Source: Lepidodermella squamata
Taxonomy: Eukaryota; Gastrotricha
Assembly (NCBI GenBank): GCA_047495785.1
Contig: JBLDXI010000029.1
Span: 3,596,001-3,660,000 of the forward strand
Direction of reading: 5' to 3'
DNA: 64,000 nucleotides
Shown: piece after piece, positions 55,327 through 64,000 of the stretch
Numbering within the stretch: position 1 is the stretch's first letter
Layout of the letters: every line of letters begins with the position of its first letter
Made by a program: the position numbers and the translations under genes
Notes under the pieces: model-generated
What the model saw: the letters and a program-made list of their open reading frames with translations, nothing else
What the model was told of the DNA's origin: nothing
Databases searched by the model: none

Positions 55327-57344
55327 TCACCGGGCAGGCTTTGAAAATAATGTAGATAAAAATGCAATTTCTGAAAGAGTTTTCATACCGTTAGTACCTG
55401 AATATAGCAAAACAACATAAGCATTTCTCGTTTTTAGTTCATTTCAGATCAACTCACGGGTTGAACAATCCGATCCCGTCCAACCAGCATTGCACACGCA
55501 GTTTTGAGGACCCTTGCACTGACCGCGAAGGTAGCAACCTTTACTGCATGCAGCTAAAAGATGAAACAAATAAATAATGATTCAAACTCTTGAGCCTTTT
55601 CTGACACTTCAGAAAGACATGATTCACATTTTTAAGATGGCTCATCTATTGATTTATCTTAGATGGCAGATGACTTACGAGCGATGCAATCTGGCGGCTG
55701 CCAGTCTGAAGTGCAGCTACATCGGTTCGGCCGGATGCAGGTGCCGCCATTAGGGCAGCCAGATGGACAGATGGCTGAATGGGTCAATACAGTTATTGTA
55801 ATGAGTTCCATTTGTCGATTTCAGACGACTATACTTACGCGTATCGCAGAGCGTACCGGCCCAACCTGGTGAGCATGTGCAATTATTCGCAGTCAAGCAA
55901 CTTCCGCCGATGCCACAACCAGGATTGCACGTTGCTTCGGAAACATAAGAATATAAACAATAACAGAGAAAGCGTTTGTTCAGCTTACGGATGCTGCAAT
56001 CCCAACCTGCCCAGCCGGCTTGGCATGTGCATCTGAAGCCACCCATGCTCGTAAGATCACCGACGCATGAGCCATTTTGGCACTTCGAGGGGCACGTGAT
56101 CTCTGTCACGATGAAAAGCTTTAGACGATAGTTATAAGGTATAAGCTTGCTCATCTAATGATTGATACTTAGAAGACCTGGCTTTGATAGGTCTCCGATA
56201 TAGGGGCCGAGGAAGCTGGATCATGGATAATATTTACTATCTTCCATATACTATTTGTTCTGAGTGTTTCCTTACCGTTGATAGTTGATAGAGCCTATTA
56301 GAACAATTTTTCAGCCTTTGAATTCCTAGCATCAGGGAGAAAGGGGAGGTGGAAAGGGTACCTAGGTTGGGTATTTCAGCCCCGAATTTTCAGCAGAAAC
56401 CCCGAGCAGAAACAACCTGTTGCCCTTACAGATGAAACAAATATGTTTCTCTCCCTATGGCATGAAGCAGATAAAATGATCGCGCTAAAGCGAACAAGCC
56501 TTCTCTCCATTAGAAAGACAAGACGTAGTTACTAACGGTTAATAAGCTGGCATTGTTCTCTCAAAATTGCCATCTGGGCCAGGGATAAAGCAGCTTTGTG
56601 TATTGAGATGCAGGCGTATTTTCGGTTGTACGATGCCTGTTCGACAACCCTGAAAGACAATGTCATTTATCATTTTCTCAATGCATCTGCTAGATATGGT
56701 AACCTCCGTCCAAAGGTCAAAATTGAGCTAGTCACGGCTGGAGTGTTGGTAAAACTTGGGCTGACAGCTGTATCGCAAACACCGTAAACTGATGAGTTTG
56801 CAGCGTTGTAAATCATCGCAACGAATTGCCAAGTCGTGTAATTACACGAGACTTCCGTCATGTTCGCGTTTGGATTACCCACGTGTAGTATATTGGGCGT
56901 CTGATCACCGGGATTTTGTTTACTATAACGCCATACATTACCTCTGTATGTTCCAGGTAAGCTCCATTCCCAGAGAGAACCAATACGCGGGGCAAAGACA
57001 TATCCGGCGATTGTGAACGAAGATGAGCCCATGTCGATTCTAGTATCGCTAACCTCGATCCAACTCGAATTGTCAGCTTTGTTTGTCTCCCAAGCTGTAT
57101 TTGGTGCCCCGAAAGGTCCATCAGCTAAAACAGCTCTGTTCGTTTTGAAAACAGCATCCAGCGAATTGCCAGATACATCACGCGTGCCGAACAGCTCATT
57201 CAACGGCCAAAACGCAACAACATTCGGAAAATTGATGGCTTGATTCGCGTTGAATTGTGCAACGTACGCCTGGCCGTTCACCAGGCAGTGAAACAAGCTA
57301 GCGGCAAGGATGAAATGTTTGTAAAGAAAATTGCTCATGCTCAA
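55327..57344 (-). CDS. LamG-EGF secreted protein, copy 5
   Basis: Seven exons: 57344-56704, 56649-56537, 56102-55989, 55934-55839, 55774-55679, 55553-55458, 55397-55327; 1,227 nt, 408 residues. A signal peptide (FILAASLFHCLVNG) leads into the LamG domain (VAFWPLNELFGTRDVSGNS, SWIEVSDTRIDMG, TTWQFVAMIYNAANSS). The conserved exon reads KYACISIHKAALSLAQ, and the EGF cores are CPSKCQNGSCVGD, CNPGCGIGGSC, CPSGCPNGGTC and CSKGCYLRGQC. The tail (RTNGMKTLSEIAFL...KPAR) is longer than in copy 4. Potential N-glycosylation sites (NSSW, NMTE, NYTT) support an extracellular location. Confidence 0.88.
56336..56410. mobile_element. Miniature-element fragment in LamG-EGF copy 5 intron
   Basis: GGGTACCTAGGTTGGGTATTTCAGCCCCGAATTTTCAG matches 46,530-46,570. 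Truncated; no ends visible. Confidence 0.5.
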
Positions 57345-57349
57345 CCTTC

Positions 57350-58770
57350 AACCTACAAAGAAAATTGCATTGATGTTCGAGAATTTTGCGCTTTGCGAGT
57401 GAAACATGCCATAAAAAATTAATGAAACTGCGCTCGGTTCGCCTCCAGGATTCAGCAGCACGAAGCTATGAGTGATAATTCTGAGCGCGCTTACACCTGA
57501 AATGTTGGTATAAAAGGCGAGCCTTGCATTTTGGGCTTCTGCCTTTCACGCCGTTCTGCTTACTGCTACGATCTGTCGTGTGTCATATTAGATGAGTTTC
57601 ACTCTGATTTTATTGATAGCAGCGTGTTAAGAATGCATGGAAATAGCAATAGCCGTTGTTATAAGTTGGCAGTGTGATTTTTGTCATCGATTCTGCATGT
57701 TTCTTGTGGCATTGAAGAGACAAAGGCAGTTTTGCAATACCGCTCAATACTACGATACAGGAATACTGCGGTTTAAGGTTCAAGACGACTAAGAAAAATG
57801 CAAAACAGCTAATAGAAGACGGGTGTAAAAAGCTTGCGAAAAAGAACATTGTGGATAGTGGAAACATTGGTAAGTTAAACTTATGCGCGCATTCTGATTG
57901 GTCTATTTATCGTTGCTAATGACTCCGGAATGAGACAATTTTGTCGTGCGATCCACTTATAAATTATTCCATGTTTATGTAAAAAATGACCTTGCCACGC
58001 CCTCTGCACTAATTTCGCGAAATTCAAAAAGAATTCTGATTAGCTCAAACTGAAAATCAAATAAGATCCTAGTATTTCTCGGAATTTTTCGGCGTAAAAT
58101 GAATTATTGTACCGTCCTGAGAGACTCTTAAAATGGCAATTTTTCGTAAAAGTGACCAACTTTAAGAAAATGTTAAAAAAGTTAGAAAAAAACCGTCTCA
58201 TGAGACGGGACTCATTCGTTAGAGGAGCGCTTCTAGTATTCCGGAAAATGTCTCTGAAATTCGTGGGAAATGGAACATTTTCTCAGGGAATTTTATAAAA
58301 TAATTAAAAATCGGAAAAATTACAATGGGCGGATAGGGCGATGAGTGAATAAAAAGGAAGATCGCGTGCCCACTTTTTCACGTTTTGGTGTGAATTTATT
58401 TACTATAGGAGGATCGCCAGTTTCCGATCTGTATAGAGTTGTCTATGATAGGCATATTTGCGTCGAAACGGCCATCAAAAAATAAAAGTCAAAAAATTGA
58501 AAAGAGGAACAGGTTGATGAAAAAATCGCAGAGAAAAAGATGGGCTTGTCAATTCGTGAAACAGCTTGATTATTTTGTTTAGTTTCATTAGATATATCGG
58601 TGTCGGTGATTTGATTTGATTGATTCAATCCCATAAAAATGGGACAATGATTGATTCTGATTAATTGAAGGAGATCTATAATTTAAGCTATAACTCAAAT
58701 CAAATCAAATCCGAGGCTCCTGCAAACCGTAAGGGTAAAATAGGGTCAATTTTGGTAATAATAATAACTT
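57350..58770. other. Intergenic, nothing recognised
   Basis: Short frames only. GTCTCATGAGAC palindrome at about 58,195-58,206. No domain or repeat assigned. Confidence 0.35.
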
Positions 58771-58779
58771 AATAATGCC

Positions 58780-58935
58780 CAGTGCTCCGAGTACGAGGGG
58801 GAAGGGGGGTAAACATCCCCCCCTGGCGTTCGAAAATTTCTGAAAAACGTAAGGGTCCCCCCTGTTGATTTGCTAATTTTGGGCTCAAAATGGCTCTATT
58901 TACCCCCCTCAGAGCTGGACCTAGTCGGATCACTG
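58780..58935. mobile_element. 156-bp CAGTG-ended miniature element, complete
   Basis: Starts CAGTGCTCCGAGTACGAGGG and ends CTAGTCGGATCACTG. The flanks are a perfect 8-bp duplication, ATAATGCC (58,772-58,779 and 58,936-58,943). Contains the family core AAGGGTCCCCCCTGTTGATT. Probably hAT-type. Confidence 0.88.
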
Positions 58936-58973
58936 ATAATGCCCTTAGATCGAATTACATAAAATAAAAGTAA

Positions 58974-59507
58974 CTAAGAACAATGATGGCAACAATGCAA
59001 CATAGTTGTTAATTGATATGGCAAACTGACATAAACAACGCCGATTTCAGTCAGCCAATCAGCCGCAGTCGACAGAGCATTTGTAGTCACACTTATTATG
59101 CCCAAAAACCAGACAACCATTGATAATACTCCGTAAAAGGCTAACGCAGCACTTGTTGCAGCAACAAACGGAATAGCGCATAAGAAATAACATGGATCAT
59201 CTTCGCTTCTACATTTTTGGACGAAATATGTTGCGTTGCAGGTAAACCAGGATAGATAACTAAGAAGAGAGTAATTTAGTGATTCTGTAAAAGTTTCCGA
59301 AGGCTTGGAATCATCATCGTTAATGTTGCTGTTGTTGCTGTTGTTGCTGTTGTTGCTGTTGTTCAGCCGACGCGATCATAATACTGATAAAATGCTTATG
59401 GACATGACGATCATAGAAAAAAAGCCAAGATATATAAGCCAAATCCAATAACTTTGCAGTCGAAATTCGTATTCGAATTCTGCTTTGGGATTATTAATCA
59501 GCGATGT
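58974..59507 (-). pseudogene. Multi-pass membrane protein exon with one in-frame TGA
   Basis: On the minus strand one frame runs 178 codons from a TAG acceptor-like site at 59,508-59,510 to a TAG at 58,974. Its only interruption is a TGA at 59,376-59,378. Before the stop it reads a hydrophobic helix (WIWLIYLGFFSMIVMSISIL). After it come an Asn-Ser tandem tract, an acidic segment, then LSYLSWFTCNATYFVQKC, CYFLCAIPFVAATSAALAF and a further helix VLSMVVWFLGIISV. This looks like a small four-helix protein with extracellular loops and NATY glycosylation. I do not recognise the family. It may be the last exon of a gene whose upstream exons are lost or unseen, and either a young pseudogene, a base error or a read-through case. 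Confidence 0.5.
59325..59364. repeat. 9-bp minisatellite GTTGCTGTT
   Basis: About four and a half perfect tandem units. On the minus strand it encodes an Asn-Asn-Ser repeat inside the membrane-protein exon just after the TGA. Confidence 0.85.
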
Positions 59508-59509
59508 CT

Positions 59510-59935
59510 ATTGATTGGAAGGCATGAGCTTTACTGCTCTGGAAATTTAGGATCATCCTAATATTCACTAATATTTCATCAATCAATACCTGAAATCAGG
59601 ATCAATCGGTTGACGAATCGATAAATGCCCTGACCTATCCTTTGCTCCGATTGCCGAGTTCTTGAGCTCAAACTGCTCATAACAAAATTTTTAGTAATAA
59701 TTTACGGGCCCCATTGATATAGGCTGAAGAGATTTCATTGGGGGATGAAAAACACGGTTTTTGTGGGGTGTACGAAACATTATGCCCACCTAGTGTAATA
59801 GCGAGCAAAGCGAGATACCTCTAAGTTCAAGTCTGCAAATGCTTACAGCGGCTGCTCGGTTTTATTCCTCATTTTTTCCTAATTAAAGCGTGACCTAGGG
59901 TGATCGTAACTTACAAGGAGCTGGCTGAAAGGGGC
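59510..59935. other. Intergenic, nothing recognised
   Basis: No gene or repeat recognised. Confidence 0.35.
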
Positions 59936-59944
59936 ATCATGAGG

Positions 59945-60074
59945 GGTATCGTACGCCCCAGTTGGGTAGGCCAAAGTGGAAAAAACCCAAAAATCCACAG
60001 GGGGTACCCTTTTGTCATAAAATTTGGTCCCGGAAATACCCCCCCTAGTTGGAGGATCCTCCTTCCGCGCACTG
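59945..60074. mobile_element. CAGTG-ended miniature element, left end decayed
   Basis: Contains AAAAATCCACAGGGGGTACCCTTTTG and ends GGAGGATCCTCCTTCCGCGCACTG (split across 60,051-60,074), the inverse of the left end seen at 3,556. The following GATGAAAG is weakly matched by GCTGAAAG at the left. Confidence 0.65.
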
Positions 60075-60079
60075 GATGA

Positions 60080-60935
60080 AAGGTATCTTGAAATGGGAAA
60101 AATAGTTCAGTTTGATTATTTCAGTTGTTCATGTTTTCATTCATTGTGACGCCGAAATTGCGTCTCAAGAAAAATCTGAATAACTTCCGGTGAATTTCCG
60201 GTGAATCCTTTTGCAACTTGCCCTTTGCAACCTCATCTTTCCTTCTTCTATCTTGTATATGATTGAGTTTTGTAATAAAAAATAAAACTTTGTAAAATAA
60301 AAATTAATCAACTCTAACCTCTAACTCAACCCATGATCATATGTACCTAGTATTGTCCACTGTTTATAAATTCAATTTTTGTAAAAATAATGTTGTAAAT
60401 GTTGTGTGGAAAACCGCCTTAGTGCGAATTCATGCACATACTGAACGGTTATCACGATCAAGCTGAGACCCAATATCATTTTTATAAGGTATTCCTTGTC
60501 ATTTTTAATGGCGGAAATAAGCTTTAAATAAATGTTCGTATACAGTATTTCATTTCTTGCACTAACATTCTCTCAGTCTGAATCGACGCATCAAATAAGA
60601 AAGATCAAACGGATTATCATTGATAGATTCAACTAGTAAAAGTTATGGATCATTAACAATAAGAAGAAACGTGTTTTCACTGCAAAAAAGGAAAAATCGA
60701 AAGTTGAAACAATTTAGTCGTGCAATCCGCAATGATAAATCAATAAAATAATGACATTTTCATGCCTGTTGCATTGCTTTTAATTACTACGGCAGAGAAA
60801 CGTTGCACTTGTTCCATAATGCTTAAACAAGATGCCTTATTTCTTCACAGGAGAGAATTGGTGGCCGCTTATCCAACTTGTGCTAATTGCCTAATGGGCA
60901 GGCGTTGACAAAATGGCGGTCAGGGTACAATTTCT
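60080..60935. other. Intergenic, 3' flank of LamG-EGF copy 6
   Basis: AT-rich; the last 240 bp are the shared LamG-EGF 3' flank (compare 49,150-49,520). No gene. Confidence 0.4.
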
Positions 60936-60941
60936 ACAATT

Positions 60942-62676
60942 CTAAAATTGCATACCGTCAACACCTGTAAGTTTATAATGCTAACATATTTCGTTTCTGT
61001 TAATTTTAGATCAACTCACGGGTTGAACAATCCGATCCCGTCCAGCCAGCAATGCATGTGCAGTTTTGAGGACTTGTACAGCGGCCGCGAAGGTAGCAAC
61101 CCTTGCTGCATATAGCTATAACATGAATGAAAAGATGACAAACAACTAAATAATCAATTTAAACTACTGAACCATTCAATAAACGTTTCAAAGGTGGCTC
61201 GAAATTATCAATTTATCTGAGCTGGCAGAAGACTCACGAGAAATGCAATCTGGCGGCTGCCAGTCTGACGTGCAGCTACATCGGTTCGGGCGAATGCATG
61301 TGCCGCCATTAGCGCACACAGATGGACACGTAGCTAAAATGGTCAATGCAGTTATTGTAATGAGTTCCGTTTGTCGATTTGAGACGATGTCGACTTACGT
61401 GTATTGCAAAGCGTACCGGCCCAACCCGGCGAACATGTGCATGTATTCGGGGCCAAACAACGTCCGCCGATGCCACATCCCGGGTTGCATGTTGCTGCCA
61501 AAGAAAGTGTTAAAACAAGCGAGTATTGGCAGACTTTAAGGTGACTTACGCGTTTCACAATCCCAGCCAGCCCAGCCGGCCTGGCACGTGCATCTGTAGC
61601 CACCCATGCTCGTAAGATCACCGACGCATGAGCCATTTTGACACTTCGAGGGGCACGTGATCTCTGCAAGGGAGGAGTTTTTTTTAAATTCGATTTCGAG
61701 TTTGATTAAATGTGGGTCGAATTAATTAGGTAACTGTTGCTGAGCATGACTCTATCCAATTTAAAGCAAAGACGCTGATTGAAACTTGAGAATACATCAA
61801 AAATCGAAATATCCGTCAAATGATGTTTCCATTCAATCCCTAACAGCCTAATCAAGTTTTCTTACGATTGATAAGCTGGCATTGTTGCCTCAAAATTGCC
61901 ATTTCTTCAAGGGATAAAGCCGCTTTGTGTAATGAAACACAGGCGAACTTCCTGTTGTACGAATTATTGTCAGCTGGCCTGAATAATGATATAAATATTA
62001 TGAGCAATCGTTCTCAACAGTAAACTGACACTGACCTTCTTCCAAATGTCAAAAGGGAGCTCGTGTACGCTGTAGATGTGCTGAAAACTGGGCTGACAGC
62101 TGTATCGCAGACGGCGTAAAGCGATGAATTCGCAGCGTTGTAAATTATCGCAAGGAATAGCCACGTTGTGAAATTACAAGCAACGTACTGATAGCCCGTG
62201 TTAGCATTCCCGAAATACAACACATTGGGTGTAGGATCGCCTCCAGCAGCAGGATTTAAACGCCATAGATGTACTTGTGGATTCCCATTCGCGGTCCATT
62301 CAAAAATGGAACCCATATTCGGAACGAAAACAAAACCAGCTATTGTGAACGATGAAGTGCCCATGTTGGCTCTGGCATTGTTAACTTCGATCCAACTTGT
62401 AGTGTCAGCTTTGTTCGTCTCCCAAGAAGTATTGGACGCCCCGAATGGTCCTTGAGCCAGGACACCTGCATTCGAGTTGAAAACAGCGTCCAGAGAGTTG
62501 CCAGATGCGTCACTTAAGCCGAACAGCTCATTGAACGGCCAATACGCAACTACATTTGAAAAATTGAACGCTTGATTTGTTTTGAATTGCGCTATGTACG
62601 TCTGGCCATTTACCATGGAGTAGAGTAGGCAAATGGCTGAAATTGAAATTGATTTTATACAGAGAAATTTGCGCAT
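60942..62676 (-). CDS. LamG-EGF secreted protein, copy 6
   Basis: Seven exons: 62676-62036, 61978-61866, 61663-61550, 61494-61399, 61333-61238, 61115-61020, 60964-60942; 1,179 nt, 392 residues. Signal peptide SISAICLLYSMVNG; LamG core VAYWPFNELFGLSDASGNS, SWIEVNNARANMG, TTWLFLAIIYNAANSS; conserved exon with a YNNRKFACVSLHKAAL-type sequence; EGF cores CPSKCQNGSCVGD, CNPGCGIGGRC, CPSVCANGGTC and CSKGCYLRGRC. The tail is the shortest of the family (RVDGMQF). The first donor is GTCAGT, a minor variant of the GTAAGT/GTTAGC used by its sisters. Closest to copy 4. Confidence 0.87.
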
Positions 62677-62699
62677 TTTTTGCTCTATATGAAAAATTA

Positions 62700-63230
62700 C
62701 GGATTTCCAACACTGTAGGTGGAAAAAATCATTTCATGGTGTCATGAATATTACATGAATCCGCGCACATTGTTTTCTCGGGTTCCGGGCAACAAAAGCA
62801 TTATTCAGTTTCTTGATCTCTACTGCCGCTGTGATCAAAGTAGCATATCGCGCTCACGCCCAATTTTATTCGACGTAATAGCACAAACTGATAACTGACA
62901 TACCTGTCGGTCGTATCGAACGTCGTATTAGTCGTACATTACACATTGATTTCAGTATTTATGCTGTTGTTGCTCTTATGACTGCTTGTTTGCTGGAATA
63001 TAATGTAGTTATATGTCTCAGAACTAGGATAACCCAATTTTTGATCATTTAAGGGGAGGCTCTTAAACGTTCCATACAACTAGTTCTTTAAGGAATGATC
63101 TGAAGAGGTGAAAACTATATGTTGAAGCAAAGGAGGTAAATGTTTATTCAGTTTTTCCAATCGCGAGCATGAAACTGATTCATTTCGGCAATTCATCGAA
63201 ATTTGACCTAGGTCAAGACGATTGATATTG
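62700..63230. other. Intergenic, nothing recognised beyond the LamG-EGF 5' flank
   Basis: GGGTTCCGGGCAACAAAAGCATTATTCAG at 62,780-62,808 is the conserved LamG-EGF upstream block. The rest shows no gene. Confidence 0.4.
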
Positions 63231-63234
63231 GTGA

Positions 63235-64000
63235 TCAGGTTGTAGCAACTGGGCTGCTGCAGGACTTCGCCATACTGAACTGATGGTAGTAATCAAAATC
63301 GCAAAACTCGTGAACTTGGGTTGACAAATTAAGATACATAGCAACCTCGAGATATCGCAACGGCGCATCGCCCCAACGTTTCTCGTAAATTTGATACGAA
63401 TCGACCACTTCACGCGTGAAACTTTGAATCCCGAGATGATCACGGAATGTCGGCACATGCAGGACTTCGAAATTGTTGTAGTAAACTGGAATTTCGTAGT
63501 TTTCTCTCTCCTCCTCCGTCCGCGGAAATACAGGAAGCTGCGATGTGTGAATTGAGCTGCTGCTCTGCTTAGCTAAGTACCCCTCCGTAAATTCGACCAA
63601 GCCAGCAGTAACAATTGGGTAATCCGTAGTCACCAACCTATAGCCATACAAGTATCTCTTCTCTTTCATATATGCAAAAATGTCGTAGTTAATCGCTGAA
63701 TCTATCTCTGAGTCCGTGTCCAGTCTTAAGTAGTATTCTACGTCCTGCAAAGCAGGGTGTTTAAGAACTCGGTGGAACCAGAAATCGCACATATGCCGGT
63801 AACCTATCGGCCATCTGCTGCCATTTTCCAATGTATCAGGATTGTAAATCTTGAGGAAATTCTCCGGAATTTCAAATTTAACCTCAACAAACTGAATAAG
63901 TTCAGCTTCGTTTGGATGTAGCCATGAGTTAGTAAATTCGTCGAAAGTTTGCCGCTCAGACGACCCTTCGTGAAAAATTAGTATCGGATATCGGAACCTC
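63235..64000 (-). CDS. GT15-like (KRE2/MNT1 family) mannosyltransferase, 3' part
   Basis: One open frame runs from the window edge to a TGA at 63,235 with no intron, about 254 residues of the C-terminal part. The order of motifs matches the KRE2/MNT1 alpha-1,2-mannosyltransferase family: YPILIFHEG near the start, then GYRHMCDFWFHRVL, the YYLRLDTDSEI metal/donor-site segment, YDIFAYMKEKRYLYGY, YYNNFEVLHVPTFRD and YEKRWGDAPLRYLEVAMYL, then CDFDYYH. These enzymes are Golgi type II proteins adding alpha-1,2-mannose from GDP-mannose to N- or O-glycans. The family is best known from fungi. The N-terminal anchor lies outside the window. The open frame is long for this gene-dense but intron-rich locus. 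Confidence 0.82.
   Translation of the reverse strand, partial: RFRYPILIFHEGSSERQTFDEFTNSWLHPNEAELIQFVEVKFEIPENFLKIYNPDTLENGSRWPIGYRHMCDFWFHRVLKHPALQDVEYYLRLDTDSEIDSAINYDIFAYMKEKRYLYGYRLVTTDYPIVTAGLVEFTEGYLAKQSSSSIHTSQLPVFPRTEEERENYEIPVYYNNFEVLHVPTFRDHLGIQSFTREVVDSYQIYEKRWGDAPLRYLEVAMYLNLSTQVHEFCDFDYYHQFSMAKSCSSPVATT

Overview
This window is nuclear DNA of a small-genome animal. Genes carry short GT-AG introns (mostly 50-140 nt), signal peptides, EGF-like and jelly-roll domains, class C receptor sequence and several animal-type DNA transposons. I could not fix the species from sequence alone; an invertebrate fits, but that is inference. No rRNA, tRNA or CRISPR was seen.

Layout. (1) 1-15,160: a repeated unit holds a small secreted six-cysteine PAN/apple-like gene on the minus strand, head-to-head with a class C (GABA-B-like) receptor gene on the plus strand. 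There are four PAN-like copies, one orphan promoter, one receptor remnant and one longer receptor copy with broken frames. (2) 5,270-32,563, interleaved with (1): a tandem array of retinol-dehydrogenase-like short-chain dehydrogenases (SDRs). All intact members share a three-exon structure with identical intron phases. Two subfamilies alternate, and a two-gene module (A-type then B-type) occurs three times in different states of decay. Intact members start at 7,675, 26,711, 28,175, 29,595 and 31,459, with one more on the minus strand at 54,900. One B-type gene is split by a 6.8-kb CACTA/EnSpm-like transposon whose two multi-exon genes both read through intact. (3) 32,747-62,676: a minus-strand tandem family encoding secreted proteins with an N-terminal LamG/concanavalin-like domain, a short conserved exon and four EGF-like domains, one per exon. 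Four copies read through completely; one has a frameshift, one is truncated, one is cut by a P-element-like transposon, and there are smaller remnants. (4) 63,235-64,000: the C-terminal part of a GT15-like (KRE2/MNT1 family) mannosyltransferase that runs off the window.

Mobile DNA explains much of the rest: the CACTA-like element (18,489-25,301), the P-like element (39,535-45,297, 23-bp perfect terminal inverted repeats, 9-bp flanking duplication), two complete ~160-bp CAGTG-ended miniature elements with perfect 8-bp duplications plus several fragments, a 581-bp foldback element with a perfect 8-bp duplication, an AGCAA-rich foldback, an AT-rich miniature element and a LINE reverse-transcriptase remnant. 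A membrane-protein exon interrupted by a single TGA lies at 58,974-59,507.

Within the window the three gene families appear to evolve by local duplication and decay, with transposons breaking some copies. Exon structures were deduced by hand from reading frame, splice dinucleotides and comparison between paralogues; no RNA evidence or database search was available.
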